Shown: one piece after another, positions 17,787 through 27,577 of the stretch
Layout: every line of letters starts with the position of its first letter
Numbering within the stretch: the first letter of the stretch is position 1
Origin: SH-MAG3 sp036374995
Lineage (GTDB): Bacteria; Gemmatimonadota; Gemmatimonadetes; Longimicrobiales; RSA9
Assembly (NCBI GenBank): GCA_036374995.1
Contig: DASUSS010000143.1
Location: forward strand, 24,972-88,971
Length of the DNA stretch: 64,000 bases
Direction: 5' to 3'
Position numbers and translations under genes: made by a program
Notes under the pieces: model-generated
The model's database searches: none
What the model saw: the letters and a program-made list of their open reading frames with translations, nothing else
What the model was told of the DNA's origin: nothing

Positions 17787-19781
17787 TTACAGCGTGCCAC
17801 CCGCCTCCGCCGGCGGGGTCTCCGGAGGCCGCGCCGTTGCATTCTGCAAGGCGCTGGCATTTTGCGCGGCACCCTCCAGCTGGAACGTGGGGCCCAGCGG
17901 GTCGCACGCGCCCGGAGCCGGACCGGCCGCGCGATAGCAGCCGTCATGAACGGCGCGCTCGACCGCGGCGACGACGGCGCGTGCGGCGGAATCCGGCGCG
18001 AGCGAGCGGGCCGTCCGGAGGACGGGCAAGGCCTCTTCGGGGAATCCGCCGATGGCGAGGTTGCGGGCCATGTAGCTCCACATGCGCCAGGTCATACGGG
18101 AGCCCTTCACGGCGACGCGGGCGGCGGCGAGGGCGAGCTCGGTGCGGCCGAGCGCGTGGTATGCGTAAGCGCGGAGCGCCATGGTGGAAGCCCGACCGAC
18201 GCCGAGTCGTTCCGCCTCGCGCACCATGCGCAGAGCGTCCTCGTTGCGGCCGGTGGCGAGGTACGCGTGGGCGAGCGTGATGACCGTGTTCTGGACGTTG
18301 GGGTGAAGGCTGTAGGACTGCTCGAGCATCGTGACGGCGTCGTGCGGTCGGCCGATCGCGAGCAGGAAGTTGGCGTAGTCCGCGAGGAACTGCGAGTCCC
18401 GCGGATAGATGCGGTACGCCATCTTGAAATGCTCGTCGGCGAGCTCGATCTCGCCCTGCAGCCGCAGGCTCATCGCCTGAACCCACTGAGCGCGGTACGC
18501 GTGCGGGTGGTCGCGCACGAGGGCGCGATAGACGGCGGGCGTATCGTACCAGTCCGGGTTGCGCACCCACGTCCGGACGGCCATGAGCGCCACGGCCACC
18601 GCGAGCATGGCGGGCGCCAGCCGTCGCATGGCGGGCGATGCGGCGGGCGCGGCCGCGCGCCACGCGAACGCGATGGCGGCGGAGAGTGCGACGGACGGGA
18701 GGTAGAGCGTTCGTTCGGCCACGAGCACACCGATCGGGAAGAACAGATTGGAAACGGTGATGATCGTCAGCATGAACCAGGCAGCGGGAAATCCGACTGC
18801 GGGCAGCCACGGCGTGGCGAGCGCGAGGAGCGTGAATCCGGCGAGGAGGAGTGCACCGAGAATGACCATGGGGCGCACGTCGTCGACGGGCATGATGACG
18901 GCAGGCAGGTAGTCGGCGGCCAGCTCCTGGGGAAAGAACAGCAACCGGATGAACTCGGGGAACGCGCGCAGTGCATTGAGTATGCGATACTCCTCGCGGA
19001 GGTACGGCATGGCCGGGGCAGCATCCACGCCCATCACGGACCCGCTCATGACGTGGAATCGCACGAGCAGGTATGCCGCGAGAGTGGCAGCGAGCAGGAA
19101 CAGCGTCATGAGCATGGCGTCCGCGTAGCGGGCCAGGCCGTCGGGGGAGAGCTTCACGCGCCGCTGGACGAAGTCGAGTGCGACGAGGAGCCCGGGCAGC
19201 ACGACGGTGCTCTCCTTGGTCGAGAGCGCGAGCAGGAAGAGCGGAACGAGCAGCAGCCGGCGCGGCCACGAGATGCCGACGCCATCGGGTCGGCCGGTGT
19301 GAATGAGGCATGCGCCGAGAACGGCGAGAGCCGCGACGATCTCGGCCTGCCCGACCATGTTCGCGACGACCTCGGTGTGGACCGGGTGTACGGCGAAGAC
19401 CAGCGCACCGACGAACGCGGGCACGTCGCCGGCGAGGCGGCGCAGCAGCACGAAGACGAGTATGGTCGCGACGGCGTTCAACACGATGTTCGCCGCGTGG
19501 AACACCCACGGTGCGCCTCCGCCGATGGCCCACTGCACGGCGTAGAGGAAGATGATCGCGGGACGGTAGAGTCCGAGCTCCCGGCCCGACCACGGCCAGT
19601 AGGGCGTCAGCCAGATGTCGCGGAGATTCGTCAGATCCCGGACCCGCGGGTTGTTCAGAATGATGAAGACGTCATCGAGCGCGAACCCGTTCGCGAAGGC
19701 GTTCGCGTAGACCGCGACGGCAGCGATCGCCACGACCGCAGCGAGCACGGCCGGGTGGGCGCGTGGGATGCGGTGGATCAT
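17787..19781 (-). CDS. TMTC-like membrane glycosyltransferase with TPR repeats, copy 1
   Basis: The 664 residues have about ten membrane helices in the first 400, then several TPR repeats (DAVTMLEQSYSLHPNVQNTVITLAHAYLATGRNEDALRMVREAERLG) and a Pro/Ala tail. Family-typical loop motifs are NGFALDDVFIILNNPRV with an acidic pair, and HPVHTEVVANMVGQAE. Eukaryotic TMTC proteins of this layout are GT-C O-mannosyltransferases using dolichyl-phosphate-mannose; a bacterial equivalent using polyprenyl-phosphate sugar is inferred. The start at ATG 19781 overlaps copy 2 as ATGA. It is the last gene of the nine-gene operon, 120 bp before pilA. Confidence 0.8.
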   Translation of the reverse strand: MIHRIPRAHPAVLAAVVAIAAVAVYANAFANGFALDDVFIILNNPRVRDLTNLRDIWLTPYWPWSGRELGLYRPAIIFLYAVQWAIGGGAPWVFHAANIVLNAVATILVFVLLRRLAGDVPAFVGALVFAVHPVHTEVVANMVGQAEIVAALAVLGACLIHTGRPDGVGISWPRRLLLVPLFLLALSTKESTVVLPGLLVALDFVQRRVKLSPDGLARYADAMLMTLFLLAATLAAYLLVRFHVMSGSVMGVDAAPAMPYLREEYRILNALRAFPEFIRLLFFPQELAADYLPAVIMPVDDVRPMVILGALLLAGFTLLALATPWLPAVGFPAAWFMLTIITVSNLFFPIGVLVAERTLYLPSVALSAAIAFAWRAAAPAASPAMRRLAPAMLAVAVALMAVRTWVRNPDWYDTPAVYRALVRDHPHAYRAQWVQAMSLRLQGEIELADEHFKMAYRIYPRDSQFLADYANFLLAIGRPHDAVTMLEQSYSLHPNVQNTVITLAHAYLATGRNEDALRMVREAERLGVGRASTMALRAYAYHALGRTELALAAARVAVKGSRMTWRMWSYMARNLAIGGFPEEALPVLRTARSLAPDSAARAVVAAVERAVHDGCYRAAGPAPGACDPLGPTFQLEGAAQNASALQNATARPPETPPAEAGGTL

Positions 19782-21427
19782 CGGATCGAGTCCTCCGACA
19801 GAAGTTTGATTGCGGGCCGGGTGACCTGCAGCATCAGATTCAGCACCGAGTCGCGCGGATGATGATCGAGGCCGGCGCGGACGTGCCGGTAGGCGCCGGC
19901 AGTGTCCGCGCGGTCGAGCAGCAGGCCTGCGTGCACGCGGCGCAGCGCGAGATCCGTCGGCCACTGCCCGATGCCGTACTCCGTCAGGCGGAACGCGTAG
20001 TCCGGAGCGCCGTGCTGCACGGCGTTCAGCGCGGCCTCCACGATCAGGCCGCGCCGGTACGGCCACAGCTCGATCGCCTCGCCGTAGCGCGTCAATGCGA
20101 CCGCCGGCTGACGCTGTGCCGTTGCGAGTCGCGCGAAGTGCCACACTCCACGGAAGTTGTCGGGCCGATCGCGGACGAGTGCCGAAAAGATCGTATTCGT
20201 CGACCGCCAGTCCGCGATGCGCGTGACGGAGCGCGCGATCAGGAGCGCGAGGGCCACGGCGGTCAGTGCCGGGACGGCCGGGCGCAACCGGGGCAGCGGT
20301 GCCCGCGCGAGCAGAGGGGCGAGCGCGGCGATGCCGATCGCGAGTGCGGCCGACGGCAGGTAGAGCGTGCGCTCGGCCACGAGCACACCGATCGGCACGA
20401 CCAGGTTCGACACGGGAAAGACCGTGACCGGGAACCAGAGCAGCGACAGCGCAGCGAGTGCCCGACCGCGGGCCCAGAAGAAGAGACCGCCGGCGAGGCA
20501 GCCGCCGAGGATGAGCGCGCCGGCGAGCACGGCGGGAGTGATGGACGTCATCGGCAGCGTGATGCGCGGGCTGTACTCGTTCAGCAGGATCCGCGGGTAG
20601 AACATCAACCGCAGATAATGCGGCCACGCCTGCAGCGCCGTGTAGAAGCGGTGCGATCTCGAGGACAGCACCTCGAGCGAGGGATCGAGCGCGGCGGGCA
20701 CGACGACCGAAAGCAGGACGGCGCGGAGTGCGAAGAACAGCACGAGCACCGCCGCGACGGCGACGAGCGGGCGCAGCCGCACGCGCAGCCAGTCGCCGAT
20801 GCGATGCGCGCGAAGCCGGCCGCGCCCGATATCCGTCAGCGCGAGCACGCCGGGCAGCACGACCGCACCCTCCTTCGATGCGAGCGCCAGCACGAACAGC
20901 GCGACGAGCCCCGCAATCCCCGCGGCCGACCGGAGCCACCGCGCCGGGCGGCACCAGAGCAGTGCGGCGGCGAGCGTGAATGCGGCGGCCAGCAGTTCGG
21001 CACGCCCGACGACATTCGCGACGGCTTCCACGTGCAGCGGGTGAACCGCGAAAACGGCAGCGCCGATCAGCGCTCCGGCGGGGATCGCACCGGCAGCGAG
21101 CAGCAGCAGGAACAGCAGGGCCGTCGCCGCCGCGTGCCAGAATGCGTTCACGAGATGGAACCAGACGGGCGATCCCCCGCTCAGCCGCCAGTCGACGGCG
21201 TAGGACAGCGTCGCGAGAGGACGGTAGAGCGCAGTGTTCGTGTCCTCCCAGTAGCCACCGCCGAGAATGGCGCCGACGTCGAACTCCGTGACGCGCGTAT
21301 TGTTCGCGATGATCGGCACGTCGTCGTAGGCGAAGCCGTTGCGCAATGCCGGCAGGTACACCAGCACGGCGAGCAGGCCGACGGCGATCGCACCGTTCAG
21401 GCGTGTGACCCGGAGCGGACGCTTCAC
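19778..21427 (-). CDS. TMTC-like membrane glycosyltransferase with TPR repeats, copy 2
   Basis: The 549-residue paralog of the downstream gene has NGFAYDDVPIIANNTRV in the first loop, HPLHVEAVANVVGRAE, PIGVLVAERTLYLPSAAL, about ten membrane helices and a shorter C-terminal TPR region (about 430-540). The start is GTG 21427 with GGAGG 13 nt upstream and 5 bp after the GT39 stop; the open frame upstream of it is out-of-frame read-through of the previous gene. It is an inferred lipid-linked-sugar-dependent GT-C enzyme acting on the periplasmic side. Confidence 0.78.
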   Translation of the reverse strand: MKRPLRVTRLNGAIAVGLLAVLVYLPALRNGFAYDDVPIIANNTRVTEFDVGAILGGGYWEDTNTALYRPLATLSYAVDWRLSGGSPVWFHLVNAFWHAAATALLFLLLLAAGAIPAGALIGAAVFAVHPLHVEAVANVVGRAELLAAAFTLAAALLWCRPARWLRSAAGIAGLVALFVLALASKEGAVVLPGVLALTDIGRGRLRAHRIGDWLRVRLRPLVAVAAVLVLFFALRAVLLSVVVPAALDPSLEVLSSRSHRFYTALQAWPHYLRLMFYPRILLNEYSPRITLPMTSITPAVLAGALILGGCLAGGLFFWARGRALAALSLLWFPVTVFPVSNLVVPIGVLVAERTLYLPSAALAIGIAALAPLLARAPLPRLRPAVPALTAVALALLIARSVTRIADWRSTNTIFSALVRDRPDNFRGVWHFARLATAQRQPAVALTRYGEAIELWPYRRGLIVEAALNAVQHGAPDYAFRLTEYGIGQWPTDLALRRVHAGLLLDRADTAGAYRHVRAGLDHHPRDSVLNLMLQVTRPAIKLLSEDSIR

Positions 21428-21432
21428 GGCGC

Positions 21433-23082
21433 TCAATCGCCCTCCAGATGGAACAGGAAGATGCTGCGCCCCACGACGGCCGTCGGGCGGATGTCGCGGA
21501 AGCGGGCGAACGGGTCGCCGCGGAGATAGTTGCCGGCGAGGTTCGTGGCGGAGATCGCGACCCAGCGCGGCAGCGTGTCTCCCTCGGCGACGCCGTAGGC
21601 GGGGAGCGGGAAGAAGCTCGGCATGGCGACGTAGTCGATCCCGTAGCCTTCCGGCAGGGCCGAGCCGAAGTAGCTGAGCATGATGCGCGGCACGTTCTCC
21701 TGCCGCATGAAGTTGCGCAGCTCCAGCAGGCCCTGACCCCAGTCGAGACTCGAGTCGACGAGCGTCTCGTAGCTGTACTCGACGGGCCCCGTGTACTCGC
21801 TCAGGAACGAGATGTAGAACGGATAGAACCGCAAGGGTGCAATGACGTGCCACGCGAGTGCAGCGACGACGACCGCGCGGAGCAGCGGCAGGCGCAGCGA
21901 CCACGCGCGGCGCACACCGGCGGCGATCAGGATGCACGCGAACGGCAGGATCGGCAGTGCGTGGCGGAAGCCGATGTTGAGATCGGCGGCGATCACGAAC
22001 GCGAGGAACACGGCTCCGCCGACGGCGGGCACGCGCAGCGGCGATGCCAGCGCGCGCTCCAGCAGGGCGCGCGTGGACGGAGCGGCGGCGGCGTGGGGTG
22101 CGGACTGCCGGCCGTGCCGCACGGCGGCGAGTGCGCCGGCGAGCGCGACGAGCAGCAGGGCGTGGAGCGCGACGGACGTCTTGAGGAAGAATGCGACCGG
22201 GAAGAAGTACCACCAGCCTTCCAGGCTGTACCGTCCGAGCAGCACGGCGGGCGCACCGTGACCCGTGTTCGCGTGGCGGATGTTGATGTCGAGTCCCACC
22301 CAGAACTCGCGGAGCGTGAAGTCTCCGAGGTAGACCGCGACCAGCGCCAGGTATGCGGCGACCGTGAAGACGGGGATCAGCAGCAGCGTGCGGCGCAGCC
22401 ACCCCCGGTCCGGCCAGCGCGTGACGGCCTCGCAGAGGAGCAGCAGGAGCGTCATCGGGCCGAGCACGATCGCGCTGAACTTCACGCCGAATGCGATCCC
22501 GGTCGCGAGTCCGGCGACGGCGGCTCGAGCGATCGTCGGGCGGCGCACCGTCCGGTCGATCGCCCAGGCCGTGACGAGCAGGACGAGCGCGAGCGGCACG
22601 TCGTTGTAGGAGATTCCGGAGTGCGCGAGAACGTCGGGCAAACTCGCCACCAGGAGCGCGGCGATCAGGCCGGCCGCGGGACCGGCCGCGGATCGCGTAA
22701 GGAGGAACGTGACCACGATCAGCGCCGCGCCCATGAGGACGCCCATGAAGCGGGCAATGAACGCGATCCGCTCCGGGTCGTTGCCCACCTGCCAGAAGAA
22801 CGCGCGCGCGTAGCCGTAGCGGAGGTCGTGGTTCCAGTCGGCGAGCGATTCGGCGGGATAGCTCGGCCGCGACAGGAAGACGGGCAGGCCGTAGACGTAC
22901 TGGAGCAGCGGCGGGTGATCGATCACCATGTCGAACTCGCCCGTCACGTAGCCGCGCGCACCGGCGGACGGGAGCAGGATCTCGTCGAACGTCGTGGATG
23001 TATGCCGCGTAGCAGCGGCGGCCGACACGGTGAAGGCCGTCACGATCGCGGACAGTGCGAGGAACGTCGTTCGATTGTTCAA
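21433..23082 (-). CDS. GT39/PMT-like phospholipid-carrier-dependent glycosyltransferase
   Basis: The 549-residue polytopic membrane protein has the GT-C signature in the first periplasmic loop: TTFDE (catalytic-type acidic residues about 29-33) and later VIDHPPLLQYVYGLP. At least nine hydrophobic segments follow, then a soluble end with FYISFLSEYTGP and DSSLDWGQGL. Relatives transfer sugars from polyprenyl phosphate to proteins or glycans. The start is TTG 23082, overlapping the upstream stop as TTGA. It is preceded by a GT2 gene that could make the lipid-linked donor. Confidence 0.82.
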   Translation of the reverse strand: MNNRTTFLALSAIVTAFTVSAAAATRHTSTTFDEILLPSAGARGYVTGEFDMVIDHPPLLQYVYGLPVFLSRPSYPAESLADWNHDLRYGYARAFFWQVGNDPERIAFIARFMGVLMGAALIVVTFLLTRSAAGPAAGLIAALLVASLPDVLAHSGISYNDVPLALVLLVTAWAIDRTVRRPTIARAAVAGLATGIAFGVKFSAIVLGPMTLLLLLCEAVTRWPDRGWLRRTLLLIPVFTVAAYLALVAVYLGDFTLREFWVGLDINIRHANTGHGAPAVLLGRYSLEGWWYFFPVAFFLKTSVALHALLLVALAGALAAVRHGRQSAPHAAAAPSTRALLERALASPLRVPAVGGAVFLAFVIAADLNIGFRHALPILPFACILIAAGVRRAWSLRLPLLRAVVVAALAWHVIAPLRFYPFYISFLSEYTGPVEYSYETLVDSSLDWGQGLLELRNFMRQENVPRIMLSYFGSALPEGYGIDYVAMPSFFPLPAYGVAEGDTLPRWVAISATNLAGNYLRGDPFARFRDIRPTAVVGRSIFLFHLEGD

Positions 23083-23837
23083 TGCCAGGCAGCGAGCTGT
23101 GGTGGATACGCCCGGCGGATCCGGGCGAGGTCGATGAAGGCACGCAGGCCGTCACGCAGCCGGACCTTGGACCCGGCGATGTCGGTCCACGCGTGAAGCG
23201 GCACTTCGCGGACGCCGTGGTCCGATTCACCCGCGGCAGCCCGCAGTGCGATCAGGCGTGCGATCAGCTCCACATCGAAGATCCAGCGGCTCGAGAACGG
23301 GCGATCGAACACGGCGCGCGTCCGCGGCGTGACGCGGATCAGCTTCGCGCCGCACTGCGTGTCGTATACGGGCAGGTGCAGGGCGAGCGAGGCACACGTC
23401 GCGAAGACGCGGCCGAAGTAGTGTCGTGCAGCCCGACGCTCGATGTGCCGGCCGAGCAGCTGCACGCGCGCGCCCATTGCCAGCTCCGCGGCATCATCGA
23501 CGGCGAACTCGGACTCGAGCTGAGCGATCGCGCGGAGCGGTGTCGCGAGATCCGCATCCCAGTATCCCACCAGCCGCGGTCGGTGCCCGAGCGCCTCGAG
23601 GATTCCGCGCCGCACCGCTTCGGCCTTTCCGGCGTTGCGCTCGAGCCTCAGCACCACGACGCGATCGTGGCCATCGGCGACGCGCCGCAGCACCGCACTC
23701 GTGTCATCGGTGCTGCCGTCATCGACGAGGACGAACCCCACGTCCGGTGTCGTGGCGAGGTACTCGCGGAAGCCGGCGACATCCAGGCGCTCGGCTTCGT
23801 TGAAGCACGGCACGACGATGAGCGAGCGGACGCTCAT
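23079..23837 (-). CDS. GT2 family polyprenyl-phosphate glycosyltransferase (ALG5/DPM1-like)
   Basis: The 252 residues have a GT-A fold with IVVPCFNEAERL, VLVDDGSTDDT and the DXD-type motif YWDADLATPL (about 90-100), then GARVQLLGRHIERRAARHYFGRVFA, as in dolichyl-phosphate beta-glucosyltransferases. There is no C-terminal membrane segment. It probably transfers a nucleotide-sugar residue to polyprenyl phosphate on the cytoplasmic face to supply the neighbouring GT-C enzymes. The start at ATG 23837 overlaps the previous stop as ATGA. The sugar is unknown. Confidence 0.85.
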   Translation of the reverse strand: MSVRSLIVVPCFNEAERLDVAGFREYLATTPDVGFVLVDDGSTDDTSAVLRRVADGHDRVVVLRLERNAGKAEAVRRGILEALGHRPRLVGYWDADLATPLRAIAQLESEFAVDDAAELAMGARVQLLGRHIERRAARHYFGRVFATCASLALHLPVYDTQCGAKLIRVTPRTRAVFDRPFSSRWIFDVELIARLIALRAAAGESDHGVREVPLHAWTDIAGSKVRLRDGLRAFIDLARIRRAYPPQLAAWH

Positions 23838-25942
23838 CGTGCGGTCCCCCACAGCAGCGACATGCCCTCGGCATAGGGCAGCAGTCGCGGCGCGCCGCCG
23901 GCGGTCATCGCGTAGAGCCACGGCGTGCGATCCGGATGCGCGGCGATGAGCTCGGCGTTGCGCTCCGGGCCGAGGTCACGGACGAACAGCGCGCCCCGTG
24001 GCGTGGACAGCGGCAGGTCGCCCTGCCATGCGAGCGGCGCCAGATCGAGAATGCCGAACCGGTCGCTGCGCGCCTGGCGGCTGCATTCCGGCGTCAGCTG
24101 CTCGTCCGGCCATGCACGGATGCGGTCGCCGGGTGCGATCTCCACGAGCAGGGGCAGCCGATCGGGTCGCGGCACGGTATCGAGCGCGGCCGGGAGCACG
24201 GCAGGGCGCTCGTGACCTCCCGTCTGCACGGCGAAGTGGTGCAGCGCGCACGTGGAGTTCTGGCGAACGAGCGTCTCCACCTGGTCGAGCCGATAGCCCG
24301 CCGCCGCGAGCGTCATGGCGACGCGGCCGGTCCAGGCATCGTGGACGAACACGAGCGCGGGAGACTCCAGCCGCGGTGCGGGCGTGCGCATGATCTCGAA
24401 CCAGTCCCCGCCGTAGCTCGCCAGCCGCTGCGGCGCGAGCGCAGTCAGTCCGATCGCAAGGGATCCGAACACGGCCGCCACGGCGGCACCTCGCGTGCTG
24501 AAATGCGCGGCGAGACGTCCGCGCAGGGGCGGAACGGAACGAACGATCGCGACCGCGGCGACGGCGAACAGCAGCACCCAGGCGGGAGCGGCCTCGTGCA
24601 GCATGCGGGGGCCCATGAACAGGCCGTGATGCCAGTACAGCGCGTTGGCCAGGACCGCGCCGATCGCATACGCGAGCAGCAGCCGCACCGCCGGCGAGAC
24701 GTGCCGAGCGCACAGCAGGAAGAGGCCGATCAGAGGGACGGACGGCAGCGGCGACTCGAAGAGATTGACCCCGAGCGTGAGCAGGTCACCGGACGTGTAC
24801 GCGAAGGCTTCGCGCAGTCCGTAGTAGTTGCCCCATGGATCCTGGTGAAAGCCCAGACCCATGGCCGGTCCGAGCGCCGCATCGTATCCCATGCGCAGCG
24901 GATGGCCGAAGAACCAGGCATTGTAGGCGAGCAGCGCGATCACGAACGGCAGCGCACCCGCGACAGCGCGTGCATTGAGCGCGGCAAACGCACGGAACTT
25001 TACGGGACGCTCGCTCAGCGCCGGTGCCGTGAGCGCCGCGGCAGCCGCCATGGCGAGCGTCGCGAGCGGACGCGTCGCGAACGACCAGCCGAACAGCGCG
25101 CCCGCAGCGAGGGCCCACGCGGGACGCTCCTGCCATGCGCGCACCAGGAAATACGTGCCGGCGACAATGGCGGCCGCGGCGGTCACGTGGTTCATCCACG
25201 CACCGGCCAGCGCGATGAAGAAGGGACTCACGGCGAGGAGCGCCGGCCCGAGCATGGCCGTGGCCGGATCACGCGGGAACAGGCGACGCGCGAGCAGTGC
25301 GCTGAAGAACACGGTGATGCCCGCGAGCACGGGACCGACGAGCACGGCCGCACCCGCGCGGAAACCCAGCGCGAGGAGCGCCACGTGGCCGGGCGGATAC
25401 TGAGAGACCCAGCCGCGCTCCGTGAAGAGCGCGTTCTGAACGAAACGAAAGCCGCCACCATCGGACGCGGGTCCGGCCAGTCGGCCTTCGGCCCAGAAGC
25501 GCGCGTGGAGCGCCTGCGCCAGGCTGTCGATCAGGTTCGGCCTGCCCTCGAGCACCTGCAGCGAGAAGCCGAGCGTGAGGGCCGTGGCGAGTACGGCGAG
25601 AAGTACCGGCAGCAGGATGGCCGGTGGCGAAGGCAGGCGGCTCGCTGCGCGCGACCGCGGCGACAGACGGGCGCCGAGCAGACCGCCGATCAGCGCGATC
25701 GGCAGCATCAGCAGGATGCCGCTCCACATGAAATCCGCGTACAGCTCGTACTGCGGCACGACGTTGTTGCCCGCGTGTCCCGTGCGCGGCGTGCGCAGCA
25801 GCACGTACCACGGCGGAAGCGTCAGCGCAAGCAGGGCCGCACCGATGATGCGGTGACCCGCGCGCGCGGCCGCGACCCCGGTGCCGCCCGCGAGCGGCGG
25901 CGCCACGTCAGAGGCCGTGCTCGATGGCATCGCTGACGGCAT
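23834..25942 (-). CDS. large polytopic GT-C type glycosyltransferase
   Basis: The 702 residues have about 11-12 hydrophobic segments through residue 480 and a soluble C-terminal domain with beta-rich content (PAALDTVPRPDRLPLLVEIAPGDRI). A periplasmic loop holds the GT-C type motif WVSQYPPGHVALLALG. No characterised family can be named securely. It overlaps rfbD by 35 bp from ATG 25942, or by 23 bp if ATG 25930 is used; GGAAGG touches the first ATG. It probably uses lipid-linked sugar, by context. Confidence 0.65.
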   Translation of the reverse strand: MPSAMPSSTASDVAPPLAGGTGVAAARAGHRIIGAALLALTLPPWYVLLRTPRTGHAGNNVVPQYELYADFMWSGILLMLPIALIGGLLGARLSPRSRAASRLPSPPAILLPVLLAVLATALTLGFSLQVLEGRPNLIDSLAQALHARFWAEGRLAGPASDGGGFRFVQNALFTERGWVSQYPPGHVALLALGFRAGAAVLVGPVLAGITVFFSALLARRLFPRDPATAMLGPALLAVSPFFIALAGAWMNHVTAAAAIVAGTYFLVRAWQERPAWALAAGALFGWSFATRPLATLAMAAAAALTAPALSERPVKFRAFAALNARAVAGALPFVIALLAYNAWFFGHPLRMGYDAALGPAMGLGFHQDPWGNYYGLREAFAYTSGDLLTLGVNLFESPLPSVPLIGLFLLCARHVSPAVRLLLAYAIGAVLANALYWHHGLFMGPRMLHEAAPAWVLLFAVAAVAIVRSVPPLRGRLAAHFSTRGAAVAAVFGSLAIGLTALAPQRLASYGGDWFEIMRTPAPRLESPALVFVHDAWTGRVAMTLAAAGYRLDQVETLVRQNSTCALHHFAVQTGGHERPAVLPAALDTVPRPDRLPLLVEIAPGDRIRAWPDEQLTPECSRQARSDRFGILDLAPLAWQGDLPLSTPRGALFVRDLGPERNAELIAAHPDRTPWLYAMTAGGAPRLLPYAEGMSLLWGTAR

Positions 25943-26747
25943 CCTTCCAGTCGCGAACCGATCCGATCGCCGCCTCCGTCCCGCTCACATCCATGACCGA
26001 GTAGCGGGGACGGCGCGCCGGCAGATCCAGATCGGCCACGCGCGTCGGCTCCACGGCTCCCGTCACACCGGCTCGCGCCAGCGCCTCGCGCACGAAATCG
26101 TACCAGCTCGTGCCGCCGGCATTGTTCGCGTGGTAGATCCCGACCGGCGCGTTGCGCTCCAGCAGTTGCACGAGCGTGTCGGCCGCGTCATGCACCCAGG
26201 TCGGCGCGGACTCCATGTCGATGAACGCACGGACCGTCTCGCCGGCGCGCGCGCGCTCGAGCGCCTGCGAGCCGAACGTCCGTCCGCCCCGACCGTACAC
26301 CCAGCTCACGCGCGCGACCATCCAGTCGCCGGCGAGCCGCGCGGCGGCCTCGCCCTCGACCTTGGAGCGGGCGTAGACACTGAGCGGATTCGGCCTGGCG
26401 TCCGTCGTGTACGGCACCTCGGACTCGCCGTCGAACACGTAGTCCGTGCTCACGTACACGAAGCGTGAACCCGTGGCCGCCGCCGCGCGTGCGACGTGGG
26501 CCGTCCCCTCCGCGTTGACACGGAACGCGAGATCCGGCTGTCGCTCCGCCTGGTCCACGGCCGTGTATGCGGCGCAGTGCAGGATCGCGTCGGGCGCCGT
26601 GCCCGCCACGGTGCGCCGAGCAGCGTGGCGGTCGGTGATGTCGAGGTCGGCACGCGCACAGGGCAACGCCTCGTGGCCGCGCCGCGCCAGCGTTCTGACC
26701 ACCTCGCTTCCCAGCAGTCCGCCAGCACCGGTGACGAGCACGCGCAC
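25908..26747 (-). CDS. rfbD: dTDP-4-dehydrorhamnose reductase family protein
   Basis: The 279-residue extended SDR protein has the Rossmann motif VLVTGAGGLLGSEV (about 3-16), CAAYTAVDQAE, the catalytic STDYVF and the YxxxK pair in YARSKVEGE. RfbD makes dTDP-L-rhamnose, but rfbA, rfbB and rfbC are absent here, so the true substrate may be another dTDP- or NDP-4-keto sugar. The start GTG 26747 overlaps the GT2 stop by one base (TAGTG). Its presence suggests the operon makes a deoxysugar-containing glycan. Confidence 0.85.
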   Translation of the reverse strand: MRVLVTGAGGLLGSEVVRTLARRGHEALPCARADLDITDRHAARRTVAGTAPDAILHCAAYTAVDQAERQPDLAFRVNAEGTAHVARAAAATGSRFVYVSTDYVFDGESEVPYTTDARPNPLSVYARSKVEGEAAARLAGDWMVARVSWVYGRGGRTFGSQALERARAGETVRAFIDMESAPTWVHDAADTLVQLLERNAPVGIYHANNAGGTSWYDFVREALARAGVTGAVEPTRVADLDLPARRPRYSVMDVSGTEAAIGSVRDWKDAVSDAIEHGL

Positions 26748-27577
26748 TAACGCCGCTCTCCGGCCGCATCGACCGAGACCTGCCGCGCGTTCGCCGACAG
26801 CCGCGGATCACGCTCCGCCGCCGCCCGGTGGCCCGCCTCGATCGCCCGATCGTACAGCGGCGCGCGCGGATCGATCATGTTCGACCGGAAGATGTGCCAG
26901 AACGCGGCGACACCGTCCTTCCAGTTGATCTTCTTGCCTTCGGCATACGTGCGGCCGTTGTAGCTGATCGGCACCTCGTAGATGCGTGCGCGGGCCTGGG
27001 CGAAACGGGCAGTCAGCTCCGGCTCGATCCCGAACCGGTCCGTCCTGAGCGGCAGGCTCTTGATCAGACCGGTCCGCGCCATCTTGTAGCACGTCTCCAT
27101 GTCCGTGAGGTTCAGGTCCGTGAACATGTTCGAGATCAGCGTGAGCAGACCGTTTCCGATGCTGTGCCAGAAATACAGGACGCGATGCGGGCCACCGAGG
27201 AACCGGCTGCCGAACACGACGTCCGCGCGGTTCTCCAGGATGGGCCCGAGCAGTGCGGGCAGATCGAACGGGTCGTACTCGAGGTCGGCGTCCTGGATCA
27301 CCGTGACATCGCCGGTGGCCGCCTGGATGCCGCGGCGCACGGCTGCGCCCTTGCCCTGATTGTGCTCCTGGAGGATCAGCTCGTCGATGAGACCTTCGTC
27401 GCGCAGGCGCGCGAGCACGTCGCGCGTGCCATCGGTCGAGCCATCATCCACGCAGATCAGCTCCATCCGGAGCGGCACCGTGCGCAGTCGGCGGATCGCA
27501 TACTCGACCGTCCGTACCTCGTTGTACACAGGCATGACGATCGAGACCCGGACATCCGTCATGACATCCTCGTTCAT
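26747..27577 (-). CDS. GT2 family glycosyltransferase (dolichyl-phosphate mannosyltransferase-like)
   Basis: The 276 residues comprise SIVMPVYNEVRTVEYAI, CVDDGSTDGT, the donor-site QDADLEYDP (about 95) and GSRFLGGPHRVLYFWHSIGN, then PISYNGRTYAEGKKINWKDG, typical of DPM1/GtrB-like enzymes lacking membrane helices. It probably makes a polyprenyl-phosphate-linked sugar. The start at ATG 27577 overlaps the pilR-like stop as ATGA; the 36-codon upstream extension is pilR-like sequence in another frame. It is the second such donor-making enzyme of the operon. Confidence 0.87.
   Translation of the reverse strand: MNEDVMTDVRVSIVMPVYNEVRTVEYAIRRLRTVPLRMELICVDDGSTDGTRDVLARLRDEGLIDELILQEHNQGKGAAVRRGIQAATGDVTVIQDADLEYDPFDLPALLGPILENRADVVFGSRFLGGPHRVLYFWHSIGNGLLTLISNMFTDLNLTDMETCYKMARTGLIKSLPLRTDRFGIEPELTARFAQARARIYEVPISYNGRTYAEGKKINWKDGVAAFWHIFRSNMIDPRAPLYDRAIEAGHRAAAERDPRLSANARQVSVDAAGERR

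Noticed and set aside
17793..17799. TGGCACG as a sigma-54 -24 box for pilA
   Set aside because: It lies in the last codons of the TMTC-like gene and has no TTGC at the required 10-nt spacing; the 17733-17747 site fits better.
17787..23230. Very long minus-strand frames (over 1000 codons) covering several glycosyltransferases
   Set aside because: They arise where one gene's frame stays open through its upstream neighbour. Start codons with ATGA overlaps and family N-termini give the true, shorter genes at 19781 and 21427.
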